Assembly: GCA_002862265.1 (NCBI GenBank)
Contig: PKCQ01000277.1
Coordinates: 1-10,115 of the forward strand
Source: Planctomycetaceae bacterium
Lineage (GTDB): Bacteria > Planctomycetota > Planctomycetia > Pirellulales > Pirellulaceae
Length of the DNA stretch: 10,115 nucleotides
Direction of reading: 5' to 3'
The first letter of the stretch is position 1. Every line of letters starts with the position of its first letter. Shown one piece after another: positions 1-7,907 of the stretch. The notes under the pieces are model-generated. The model saw nothing but the letters and a program-made list of their open reading frames with translations. It ran no database searches and was not told the origin of the DNA. Made by a program: the position numbers and the translations under genes.

Positions 1-182
1 CGGTGATTCCTAGGAATCACCGTGTTGAAGAGGCGCTCATGGCGGCCGAGGAAGGAAATCTCGATCCTCTCCAGAAGTTGTTGACAGCCCTGAGTAGTCC
101 CTTTTCTTGCGATGGGACGACTGCTGCGTATCGCGAAACTCCACCTCCAGGCACTTGTTACCGAACTTTTTGCGGAACGTAA
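1..182 (+). CDS. selO: Protein adenylyltransferase SelO (YdiU/UPF0061 family), C-terminal end, 5' part outside window
   Basis: SelO is a pseudokinase-fold enzyme that transfers AMP from ATP to Ser/Thr/Tyr residues of target proteins and has been linked to redox homeostasis. Only the last 59 complete codons are visible, read from position 3 and ending at TAA 180-182. The segment opens with the conserved VIPRNHRVEEAL stretch, continues with an acidic helix (MAAEEGNLDPLQ), a short loop ending in AAYRETPPPG, and finishes with the terminal YRTFCGT that I recognise from bacterial SelO C-termini. The catalytic core lies upstream of the window, so activity cannot be judged. No lesion is seen in the visible part. 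The gene converges with the decayed sigma-factor remnant on the opposite strand. Family assignment rests on the C-terminal motifs only. Confidence 0.87.
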   Translation, partial: VIPRNHRVEEALMAAEEGNLDPLQKLLTALSSPFSCDGTTAAYRETPPPGTCYRTFCGT

Positions 183-318
183 AATGGTGCGGCCGTGATC
201 GTATGGTGGCTGGTTTCTCATTCGTTGTTAGATTCGAAGAGGAAGTATCACAGAGAGCCTTTCTGGCTTGAGAGTCGCCATCGCCAACCCGCTTGAGTAT
301 TTCCGTCAACTTCGATTG
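183..318 (-). pseudogene. Remnant of the 5' end of an ECF-type RNA polymerase sigma factor gene
   Basis: Read leftward from about 318, the sequence gives (E)VTEILKRVGDGDSQA, which resembles the N-terminus of planctomycete ECF sigma factors (pattern: VTxIL, then GD, then A-rich and LLPLVYxELR). Three signs point to decay. One extra T near 309-310 separates GAA-GT from the G-ACG-GAA that should follow. After SQA the expected residues appear only in pieces in different frames: ERL and LR in one frame, NEKPATI (compare EKPGxTLQ) in another. The remnant then runs into the selO stop region, so at least the C-terminal three quarters, including the DNA-binding region 4, are absent. An intact member would be about 180-200 residues. 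The family call is inferred from fragmentary resemblance. A chance match is possible but is made less likely by the ordered series of matching pieces. Confidence 0.45.
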
Positions 319-333
319 TTATCCGCCTGGTCC

Positions 334-3213
334 TCAACGAGTGATTTCGATCCAAACTGGCTTGCTGGTTGGATTCCCCTTGCTGTCGGCACGAAGGTGA
401 AACTGCCTTCGGCCAGCCGGAACTTTGGGAGCACCAGTGATAAAGAACTCGCGTTCATTCACCTGCTCCGTGATCAACAGGCCATTCAAACCGATATTGT
501 CGACGTAGGCACCATGTGGCAGGTTACGTCCCGAATCATCTTTGCCAAATCCAATCCGACTCGTAGTTCCATTGCGTTGCACGACGACTTTGGCTGAAAT
601 CGTTTGGCCAGGCGAGAGTTTTAACTCATCGAGTTCTTTGCCAGTCTTGATGTCCACCAACTGCAGCTGGACCTCCTTGATTTCCTTTAGCGAGATCAGA
701 AGTTTGGTTTTTAGTTCGTGGGTAATTTCTTTCCCATCGACGTTGGCTCGAGCAGTCAACTGAACCTCAGCCATAGCTGGCTTCTTTTCCTCAGGTTCTT
801 TTGCCTCCCGTTTTTCGCCGGCAGGATCACCTTCTTCCGGTTCTACGACTTGCTGTGGTGAGGCGATCTGTGCTCGACTCGTCGCGTAGATCGAACCCAG
901 CGCGGTTTGCTGCCCCGCCTCGATGATCAGCGGGTTCGTTGCGACAAAACCTTCCGGCAGACCATTCATCGTGATCGAGATGGGGCCAGCGAAACCATCG
1001 GTGCGCTTTGCGGTGACTTTCCATTCACGCCCGCTCTCAAGTGGCATTTCCATTTTGCTACCTGAAACCGTGATAGAAAAGTCAGGCTTGGGCTGGCGAA
1101 TCTTGACCTCGTACGCAAAGTCTTCTCCGCCGAAACCGCGAGCATCTCGAATCCGCAAGAAATAGTCACCCGTTTTTGGAGCATCGAAATGCAACCTTGA
1201 GTTCTTACCGTCTCTTCGTTCACCGTCATCGTCGTTTTCATAGTAGATCGGAAAGACGGGTAAGCCGTTGGGCAAAGCGACTTCGTCTCGCGCCAATTCG
1301 CCAACAACATAGGCGACGTCGCCAAGAGCATGCGAAATCGGTGTGGTGTCAAAAAAGGAATAACGCTTGCCAAAACCCGGGTAGACTTTGAAGCCCGAAT
1401 CGGGACCGCGCGGATACAACCACAATCGATTCACTTCTCCACCTGAGTAGAGGTACTCGTCGAGTTCCATGTCTTCCCACTTGTGCAGTCGATAGTCGTC
1501 GCTCGTGCTACTGTCCTTGCCACGGAAAGTGAAATAAGACTCGCGGAGTGCTTGCAATCGTGTCCGCAAAACTGGTTCGCCAAAACTATCCAAGATGTCG
1601 ACAAAGCTGTCGAGTTTGGCGTTCTTGCCAATTGCTTTGGCTTCGATGATCCAGCTCTGTCCGGCCTCAGCCGAGAAACGATACAGGTCTTGATCTCCAC
1701 GCCCGTTCGTAGCTTCGCTGATGCCACCGCGAATGGTGGCGGGTAAATCCAGCTTAGTGGTGTCTGCGAATGAGTTGTTGGGTTCCGTCTCCTGAAACTC
1801 AATCATTTCGTGAGTAATCGTCTTTTGGGGTGTTGGGTTTTGTTCTGATTGGTTGTGCGACTTGGATGCGGCCTCAGCAGCAAGCTTGAGTAGCTCCTGA
1901 AGCTTCGTGCGATGAAGCACCCTTTTCTGGCCGCGGATGTCGCATGCTATCAATGCCGCCTCGCCGTCTGCGAACGTTGCTAGGCCAACCGGTGTGTCTT
2001 TCAGCTCGAGCAAATTACCGAAGGGCGCGAGATCGTTCAGGTTCCAAAGCTTTACCGTTTTGTCGCTGGATGCAGAAACCAAGTACTTGCCATCAAGAAT
2101 GCGCAGGTGCAAAATCTCGGATTCGTGGGAGTAGCGAGCAATCAACATCGGGTTAATTCCCGGCTTGTCGCGTGAGACAACTTGCCAACATCGGATCTGT
2201 CGGTCTACGCCACCCGAGAACACATGATTGCCATCTGGGCTAAATCGTACGCAAAGCATCTCGGCTTCGGGTTGCCCAAGCGTATCGAGCCTCTCTCCGC
2301 TGACAACATTCCAAAGTTTGACGGTTTGGTCTGCGCTGGCCGTGGCAAGGACTTTGCCCGTAGGATCAAAATCCAGGTCGTAGATTGCACCGTTGTGGCC
2401 AGTCAGTTCGCGAACAACTTCGCCCGTCTTTGCGTCCCATAGAATGACCTTTCGATCGTAACTGCCGGAAGCGAGCAACGTCCCATCCGGACTCAGAGCA
2501 GCGCAGTAAACAGAATCGCTGTGCCCCTTGAAGCGTTGGATAGTCTCACCCGAATCGGCATCCACCAAGAGAACTTCGCCCCGTACGCCGCCGACGCCAC
2601 TAGAGATGAGGAGTTGGTTTCCATCGTCCGATGCGCGAAGCGCGTTGACTTTGCCTGCTACCTCATCGGCGACCCATTCCGGTTCGGCAGATTCTACGTC
2701 CTTTGCGTTCTCAACCAGCCAAGCTGCGACTTCGCCCAATCGACCTAGATACAGCTGCCCTTGCGAGGTCTCGATAGCCCCGATGTACTGGTTGGATTTG
2801 GACGCTGCAGGCAACTCTCTATTTCGCATTGCGACGGATTCTGCATCCACCTGCAGACCCTGCTCGATCCAAGTTCGAATTAGTTTCCGCTCGGCCTCGG
2901 TAGGTTTGGGTTCATCTTCAGGTGGCATAAGCGGATCAGCTTCGCCAGAAATTAACTGCCACAGTCGACTCTCTGCCGGTTCGCCTACAACAAGAATTTC
3001 CTCGTCTTCATTGGAGGCAAATAGCTTCGCCGAGCTTTCCAGTGAGAAGTCCCCATCTGGTTCTGAGCCGCTGTGACATCCAGCACAGTACTTTGCGAAA
3101 ATAGGAGCGACCTGTTTGGCGTAGGAAATCTGGTCTTCCGCATGGGCTCGATAACCCACAATTTTTCCTAGAGCAGCGACGATGAGGAGCAAAATATTTG
3201 CAAGACGGCGCAT
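334..3213 (-). CDS. Exported planctomycete cytochrome c / WD40 repeat / PPC-like domain protein, 959 aa
   Basis: This is a large exported protein. Residues 1-25 form a signal peptide (basic MRR, hydrophobic LLLIVAAL, probable cleavage after AHA25). A planctomycete-type cytochrome c domain follows, with haem motif CAGCH at 43-47 and a likely distal Met ligand, M96, in DPLMPPEDEP. Residues about 229-400 carry at least four WD40 units (for example GHSDSVYCAALSPDG...VILWD, GHNGAIYDLDFDPTG...VKLWN, and SASSDKTVKLWN). From about 470, QETEPNNSFADTT starts a PPC-like beta-sandwich region, with further beta-rich Ig-like segments to the end; a Glu/Lys/Pro-rich linker lies near 790-815. The family is common in planctomycetes and often annotated as cytochrome c/WD40, but its substrate is unknown. 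An electron-transfer or surface-scaffold role is inference. The ATG at 3213 is supported by the signal peptide, with a weak GGA about 9 bases upstream. The gene stands alone, divergent from the nitrilase wreck. Confidence 0.9.
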   Translation of the reverse strand: MRRLANILLLIVAALGKIVGYRAHAEDQISYAKQVAPIFAKYCAGCHSGSEPDGDFSLESSAKLFASNEDEEILVVGEPAESRLWQLISGEADPLMPPEDEPKPTEAERKLIRTWIEQGLQVDAESVAMRNRELPAASKSNQYIGAIETSQGQLYLGRLGEVAAWLVENAKDVESAEPEWVADEVAGKVNALRASDDGNQLLISSGVGGVRGEVLLVDADSGETIQRFKGHSDSVYCAALSPDGTLLASGSYDRKVILWDAKTGEVVRELTGHNGAIYDLDFDPTGKVLATASADQTVKLWNVVSGERLDTLGQPEAEMLCVRFSPDGNHVFSGGVDRQIRCWQVVSRDKPGINPMLIARYSHESEILHLRILDGKYLVSASSDKTVKLWNLNDLAPFGNLLELKDTPVGLATFADGEAALIACDIRGQKRVLHRTKLQELLKLAAEAASKSHNQSEQNPTPQKTITHEMIEFQETEPNNSFADTTKLDLPATIRGGISEATNGRGDQDLYRFSAEAGQSWIIEAKAIGKNAKLDSFVDILDSFGEPVLRTRLQALRESYFTFRGKDSSTSDDYRLHKWEDMELDEYLYSGGEVNRLWLYPRGPDSGFKVYPGFGKRYSFFDTTPISHALGDVAYVVGELARDEVALPNGLPVFPIYYENDDDGERRDGKNSRLHFDAPKTGDYFLRIRDARGFGGEDFAYEVKIRQPKPDFSITVSGSKMEMPLESGREWKVTAKRTDGFAGPISITMNGLPEGFVATNPLIIEAGQQTALGSIYATSRAQIASPQQVVEPEEGDPAGEKREAKEPEEKKPAMAEVQLTARANVDGKEITHELKTKLLISLKEIKEVQLQLVDIKTGKELDELKLSPGQTISAKVVVQRNGTTSRIGFGKDDSGRNLPHGAYVDNIGLNGLLITEQVNEREFFITGAPKVPAGRRQFHLRADSKGNPTSKPVWIEITR

Positions 3214-3396
3214 GTCATTTCCACATGGCTAAAAGTAAGATCCGGTTTCTGATTCCAAGCGTTAGTTTATCTGAATCGTCACTTCTTTTCATCTGTTAAC
3301 CAATTCCATTGGTCACTGCTGCTACGCTTGACGAGGGCAAGTTTGAGATTCCAATAGATTTTTACATTCCGTCACTCCCATTCCAAAAGTGCTTTC
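3214..3396. other. Divergent intergenic region between the cytochrome c/WD40 gene and the nitrilase pseudogene
   Basis: These 183 bases must carry the promoter for the leftward cytochrome c/WD40 gene and formerly one for the nitrilase gene. The stretch is AT-richer than the flanking genes. No promoter boxes with acceptable spacing, operators or hairpins could be identified with confidence. Confidence 0.45.
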
Positions 3397-3919
3397 GTGC
3401 CAATTCTTCATGTTGCTCTCGCTCAGATATCCCCAGTCTGGCTCGACCGCATCGCGACGACCGAGAAAGTGATTTCAATGGTTTGTCAGGCTGCCAAACG
3501 AGGTTGCCAGCTCGTCGCCTTCGGCGAAGGACTTTTGCCAGGCTATCCTTTCTGGCTCGAGACACAACACGGAGGACATAACACGATTCATTGGCAAAGA
3601 GTCGCGCTCTTTCGTCCTGAGCGTGAGCGGTCAACTGCGGCGAGGTGAAATTCCCTTCAGTACACCGCACTACGACGTGCTGATTGAAAATTGTCCTGAA
3701 GTGATGGCGTCTGGTGGTAGTTGCATCGCAGGTCCCGACGGCGAGTGGATCGTTGAGCCATCGGAAGAAAAGGACTGTTTATTGACAGCTGAATTGGATC
3801 TCGCTCGAGTCTATGAAGCTCGTCAAAACTTTGATCCTTCCGGCCATTATTCACGACCCGATGTTACGCAGTTGCGTGTTGATCGAAAGCGACGCGTCAT
3901 CGCGGAATTTGATGAATGA
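3397..3919 (+). pseudogene. Nitrilase-family (carbon-nitrogen hydrolase) gene with internal deletion and frame change
   Basis: Intact nitrilases hydrolyse nitriles to carboxylic acids using a Glu-Lys-Cys triad. The first part, from a GTG at 3397, reads as a normal N-terminus: MPILHVALAQISPVW, then LVAFGEGLLPGYPFWLE, which contains the catalytic Glu (E44). At about 3560-3566 the homology jumps to a C-terminal segment in the next frame: HNTEDITRF, ESRSFVLSVSGQLRR, ASGGSCIAGPDGEW, AELDLARVYEARQNFDPSGHY, ending at TGA 3917-3919. About 55 plus 118 residues remain, against roughly 305-315 in the family, so about 135 residues are gone, including the segments that hold the catalytic Lys and the Cys of the CWENWMP-type motif. 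The change of frame means even a shortened protein would not be made; the first frame stops at 3646-3648. No clear ribosome binding site precedes the GTG. The 3' end lies one base from the end of the opposing pseudogene. Confidence 0.88.
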
Positions 3920-3920
3920 T

Positions 3921-5017
3921 CTAATCGCCAGTTCCTCCATAGAGGAGGACGGGAGCCCAGAGCCGAGGGTTCGGTGCTTGTTCTCGCGTGGCCAGTATCG
4001 CACCCCGCGGAGTGATTGCCTGGGACTTGCTCTGCCCAAGAGCTTCGTAGAATCGAACCATCATGAATGCGGTAGCTTGGTCTGAGACGGGCCACAAGGA
4101 TACAACGACATTGGTTTCACCACGCAAGATCGCCAGAGTTGCCCGCAAAATGAGCATTTTGGCTTGCAGCATTCCCGAGCTCTTACCAATGTTGTTCTTG
4201 AGCACTGTCTCGGCGTCTTCGAGTTTGCCACTTGCCAACAATTCTGTTACCAAACCGGCGATTGCAGAGGAACCGCCGTTTTTGTGTTTAGCTTTCTTGC
4301 ACTCTCAAGCTGAGTTAGAAACAGCCCAATGGCCATGTCGTGCTGTTCTGTACCCAGGCACACGTTCGCCAAAGTCCCGTTGCAGAGACTAGCGAAATTA
4401 TCGTGCGCCACCGCTTCCGCCAGTTCCCTCCATTTTGCTAAAGCTGGTTGAGCAGGGGTCAAAAATTTGTCCGCTCATGCAAGCTTGAACGTACTGCAAT
4501 AGGTCCCATCTGATGTCTCACTGGTCTGATCATTTTGTCGGCACTTGGCCTGGAAGTCGTGCGGCACCTGAGTCGATATGATGATATCGCCTGATTGCTG
4601 GAAGTGTTCACCGAGCCATTGCAGAATGATCTTCTCGCCCTCGGCCTTGCCTTGTTCTGCGTTGGGTAGGTCGATTATGAATCTGGTCGCACGCTCCGGC
4701 GACGTCCGCTTAAGAATGTGAGTCGCCGCCATCAGAGGATCTTGAATCAGAGATCCGTCTTCCTGCTTGCGGGTAAGCCTGACAGATTCTGCGATGTAAT
4801 AAATTGCATTTTCAGCATCGTCCGCTTGCATTTTCTGCATCGCTGCGCCATTCAATGCAGTGAGCAGCACAACGGGCCCGTTCAGTTATCGTAAAGTGTG
4901 CAAGGCGGTTTCGATATCAGTCGGTTCTTGGCCGACAAGCGGACAGGAAGCGGCAGCGATTAGAAGTGCGGTCGAGCACAGCTCGGAAAAGGAAACGAAA
5001 CGAGGCACGCTTTGCAT
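3921..5017 (-). pseudogene. Broken gene for an exported, probably helical-repeat (TPR-like) protein
   Basis: The ATG at 5017 begins a signal peptide-like sequence (MQSVPRFVSF, then ALLIAAASCPLVGQ, probable cleavage after VGQ or nearby) that runs 43 codons to an in-frame TAA at 4888-4886. The same frame resumes without another lesion as LNGPVVLLTALNGAAMQKM and continues for about 135 codons with Ala/Leu/Glu-rich helical character to a TGA at 4477-4475. It then reopens in the same frame as LTPAQPALAKWRELAEAV up to about 4300, where the frame shifts; the shifted frame carries LVTELLASGKLEDAETVLK and ends at TAG 3923-3921. The lengths and spacing of paired helices (AxxxLxxGKLEDAExxL) resemble TPR units, but I do not recognise a named family. 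An intact product would be about 365 residues, in the periplasm or at the surface. Some internal segments may also have been lost. It is convergent with the nitrilase wreck and divergent from the Asp-box gene. Confidence 0.75.
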
Positions 5018-5245
5018 TTTTCTGAGGTTTGGGGCGAGTTGAGTTGTTGAGTTTCAGGGTAATTCCGCACACATGAGTATCGTGTAGCAGTTGCAGAATA
5101 TCACGGGCACGCATCGCAGATGTGCGAGTACTCAATCATAATGGCAAGATCGGAAGTCTCCTCATTCCTCCTCAGTTTTGTGATGGAGGATGTAGTCCGA
5201 TTCGCCAACACACGCACGGCCCTTTCACACAAATTAGAGTTATCG
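5018..5245. other. Divergent intergenic region upstream of the Asp-box propeller gene
   Basis: This 228-base stretch lies between the start of the broken exported-protein gene (leftward) and ATG 5246 (rightward), so it should hold the promoter of the propeller gene. I cannot pick a convincing -35/-10 pair. A weak AGAG lies about 7 bases before ATG 5246. The minus strand from 5112 to 5045 encodes a short stretch, MRARDILQLLHD then GITLKL, that may be another gene remnant and is discussed in the findings. Confidence 0.5.
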
Positions 5246-7882
5246 ATGCGTCATATTGCTTTGCTTCTTTGCTTATTCGCTGCAGTTTCCGGGCAGGTCC
5301 AGGTTTTCGCACAACAGCCGAAGTCGCCGCTGGTCGCCTCTTACGATCGGTACCAGCAGTTTGAGCAAGAGACACTTTACGACGTTGACTGGATACCTGT
5401 TGGGCCGTTGGTGAACTCAGCTCGTGTCGAATCGGTGCAGGTCGATCCACGAAACACTAGCACAATGTACGCCGCCTTTGGTTCTGGCGGTCTATGGAAG
5501 TCTACCAATGGCGGGTTGTCATGGGGGCCCAGGTTCCAGAATCAGGCAACTTACGGAATTGGCGATATCGCGTTGGCTCCTTCGGACTCCAACGTGATCT
5601 ACCTTGGGTCAGGGGAAAGCCTGAAAAAACCTCGAAACTATACGATACCTGGTACTGGCGTGTATCGCTCTGATGATGCTGGTGAGACGTGGCGGCACAT
5701 TGGCTTGTCCGATGCATGGCACATCAGCGAAATCGCAGTTCATCCTAACAATCCAGACGTCGCGCTCGTCGCGGTGTTGGGGCACTTTTGGACTGAGAAC
5801 GAGAATCGCGGTTTGTATCGTACCGGAGACGGCGGAAAGACTTGGGAGCAGGTTCTGTCTGTTGATTCACAGACAGGTGCCAACGATGTGGTTTGGGCAA
5901 AGGACAATCCACAGATAGTCTACGCTTCCTTGTGGCAGCATGCCCCGGAAGTGAGTGGTAAGAACAGCGCTGTGTATCGTAGTTCGAATGCCGGAATTTC
6001 ATGGGAAAAGTGCACGGAAGGTTTTCCGTCCGGCGATTCTGTTGGTCGTATCGGTCTAGCTGTCTCGCAAACGAATTCCAACAAAGTTTACGCCTTGGTG
6101 GACCATCGCTCGCTCATTTCTGAAAGTGCAGCAGCGGAAGTTTATCGTTCGACCGACGGAGGAAAATCTTGGCACCGAACCCACGAGGAGAAGTTGCAGA
6201 TCTTCTCGCGGATTGGGTGGTACTTTGCGGATATTTTCGTCAATCCGCAAAACGACGAAGAAATTTTCGGTCTCGGAGTGCGATTGGCTCACAGTACCGA
6301 TGGCGGAAAGACTTTCGATTTGCTCGGCGGGGATGTCAATCACATGGTGCCTAGCGCTGCTAACGGGCTGCACTTGGATCACTGCGAAATGTGGATTGAC
6401 CCGAGGAATCCCAAGCACCTAGTACTGGGAAATGACGGCGGACTTTACCAAAGTTACGATACTGGCAAGACTTGGTTGCATCACAACAACTTGCACACTG
6501 GGGAGTATTACGATATCGCAGTCGACAATCATGTTCCCTACCGAATTTACGCTGGCGCTCAGGATGACTCAACAGTCTACGGATTTGCTCAAGAATTGGG
6601 GTCGTCCCGCACGGATCCGTGGGAGTATTTATGGATCGATCCTTGGAATGGCGGTGATGGTTGTGTGACGCTGATTGATCCTCACGATCCCAACACTGTC
6701 TACTTCAGCGCTCAAGAAGGAGTCTTTCGTCGCAAAGATATGAGTGCCGATACCTCTGTTGGAATTCGGGCTGGTTTACCCGAAAATCACGAAGGCGAGC
6801 TCAAATTCAATTTCGTCGGACCGATGACGATCTCGCCACATGATTCCAACACGCTCTACTTGGCTGGTAACTACGTTTTTCGCAGCACGAATCGAGGTGA
6901 CGACTGGGAGCTCATTAGCGGAGATTTGTCAGCCGCTAAAGAAGAGAAGCGAGATTCCACAGCGGCGGGCTCGATCGTCGAATCCCCGCTTCAAAAAGGG
7001 TTGCTCTACGCCGGAACTGATCGCGGGGCCTTCTGGGTGCGGGAGCCTGGAACGGATTTGTGGGAAGAGCGATCAGGGGCTCTGCCAGTTGGCTACATAC
7101 GCAGCGTTTGTCCATCGCGTTTTGTTACATCGCGGGTCTACATTTCGATGACTGGCATCAACTACGATGACCTGAACACTTATGTGTACTGCAGCGAGGA
7201 TCGCGGGCACACGTGGAAAGAAATACGTGGAGAGATCAGTGACGAACCAGCGAACGTAATTCTGGAGGATCCGAACTTCTCAGACATTTTGTATCTCGGA
7301 ACTTTTCGCGGAGTCTACTTATCCACCGATCGAGGAGAAAACTGGTCACTGCTGGGCCGTAATTTACCGGCCTGCAGTATAGGCGACTTAGCCATTCAAC
7401 AGCGCGAACTCGATTTGATTGTTGGTACTCACGGTCGTGGGGTTTACAAAGTCAATTTGGCGCCGATTTACACTGCGCATGCGGGCAAGTTGGTCGGCTT
7501 GTCAGTGAACCGACTCTTTTCGGTGCCGACAGCAGTTTTGCCAGTGCGCACCGACACGCGCCCAGGATTGAACTTCAAGCCCTTTGAGAAAACAGTCATT
7601 TCGTTCTGGTTGCGAGAAGCGGGCAAGGTGAAGCTCGAAGTGCTGGGAGCCAAGGATGAATTGTTAAAGACCATCAAATTGGACGGCGAGGCAGGACTCA
7701 ATCAATACCGCTGGGACTTGGTGGTGAAACAGGTCGAGAGTCCAGAGCCCTACTTCGTGAATTATTTGGAGCACCTTAAGCCGGGACAGTACAAGATTCG
7801 GTTAGTGGTCCAGTCGGAGGGATCGGCTGGCTCAGGCAGTCAGTTCGAGGCTGTCTTCAACGTCCGCCGCGCGTCCAAGTAG
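5246..7882 (+). CDS. Exported Asp-box (BNR/sortilin VPS10-like) beta-propeller protein, 878 aa
   Basis: I place the start at ATG 5246 because it gives a clean signal peptide (MRHIALLLCLFAAVSG, probable cleavage after VFA22). An upstream in-frame ATG at 5120 would bury it behind 42 unrelated residues. The mature protein has ten Asp-box motifs of the S-x-D/N-x-G-x-T/S-W type, near residues 84 (KSTNGGLSW), 140, 191, 244, 300, 349, 401, 545, 648 and 691. Repeating DP-x-N-x-x-x-(I/M/V)-Y phrases sit between blades. This is the pattern of the sortilin/VPS10 and xyloglucanase-like propellers. The gap between 410 and 545 holds a degenerate stretch with IYAGAQDD in place of the usual GGxQDNG. The last 100 residues form a beta-sandwich resembling the FlgD Ig-like domain (FWLREAGKVKLEVLGAK, LKPGQYKIRL). 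Ligand or substrate is unknown; many homologues are labelled glycosyl hydrolase without proof. No catalytic residues can be assigned. It is transcribed alone. Confidence 0.88.
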   Translation: MRHIALLLCLFAAVSGQVQVFAQQPKSPLVASYDRYQQFEQETLYDVDWIPVGPLVNSARVESVQVDPRNTSTMYAAFGSGGLWKSTNGGLSWGPRFQNQATYGIGDIALAPSDSNVIYLGSGESLKKPRNYTIPGTGVYRSDDAGETWRHIGLSDAWHISEIAVHPNNPDVALVAVLGHFWTENENRGLYRTGDGGKTWEQVLSVDSQTGANDVVWAKDNPQIVYASLWQHAPEVSGKNSAVYRSSNAGISWEKCTEGFPSGDSVGRIGLAVSQTNSNKVYALVDHRSLISESAAAEVYRSTDGGKSWHRTHEEKLQIFSRIGWYFADIFVNPQNDEEIFGLGVRLAHSTDGGKTFDLLGGDVNHMVPSAANGLHLDHCEMWIDPRNPKHLVLGNDGGLYQSYDTGKTWLHHNNLHTGEYYDIAVDNHVPYRIYAGAQDDSTVYGFAQELGSSRTDPWEYLWIDPWNGGDGCVTLIDPHDPNTVYFSAQEGVFRRKDMSADTSVGIRAGLPENHEGELKFNFVGPMTISPHDSNTLYLAGNYVFRSTNRGDDWELISGDLSAAKEEKRDSTAAGSIVESPLQKGLLYAGTDRGAFWVREPGTDLWEERSGALPVGYIRSVCPSRFVTSRVYISMTGINYDDLNTYVYCSEDRGHTWKEIRGEISDEPANVILEDPNFSDILYLGTFRGVYLSTDRGENWSLLGRNLPACSIGDLAIQQRELDLIVGTHGRGVYKVNLAPIYTAHAGKLVGLSVNRLFSVPTAVLPVRTDTRPGLNFKPFEKTVISFWLREAGKVKLEVLGAKDELLKTIKLDGEAGLNQYRWDLVVKQVESPEPYFVNYLEHLKPGQYKIRLVVQSEGSAGSGSQFEAVFNVRRASK

Positions 7883-7907
7883 GAGGCGAAGACTTGGAAC
7901 ACCAGTT

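Noticed and set aside
1..22. Perfect 22-base palindrome centred on CCTAGG at the window edge
   Set aside because: It coincides with codons for the conserved SelO phrase VIPRNH, so coding constraint plus chance explains it. No second copy was seen in the window.
37..182. Minus-strand open frame continuing from the sigma remnant across the selO end
   Set aside because: This part is antisense to clearly conserved SelO codons and shows no sigma-factor features. Only 183-318 is kept as a remnant.
2528..3076. Plus-strand 182-codon open frame inside the cytochrome c/WD40 gene
   Set aside because: It is Ser/Pro/Arg-rich antisense translation of a well-supported coding region, with no start signal or recognisable domain.
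3328..3360. TTGACG followed by TAGATT as a promoter for the nitrilase gene
   Set aside because: The spacing is 21 bases, too long for a sigma-70 promoter, and the downstream gene is dead.
3936..3951. TCCTC-CATA-GAGGA small hairpin near the convergent gene ends
   Set aside because: Only five base pairs, no T-run on either side, and inside the pseudogene's coding sequence. Not supportable as a terminator.
5120..5245. Alternative earlier start for the Asp-box protein at ATG 5120
   Set aside because: It adds 42 residues with no family-like character and moves a clear signal peptide into the interior. ATG 5246 is better.
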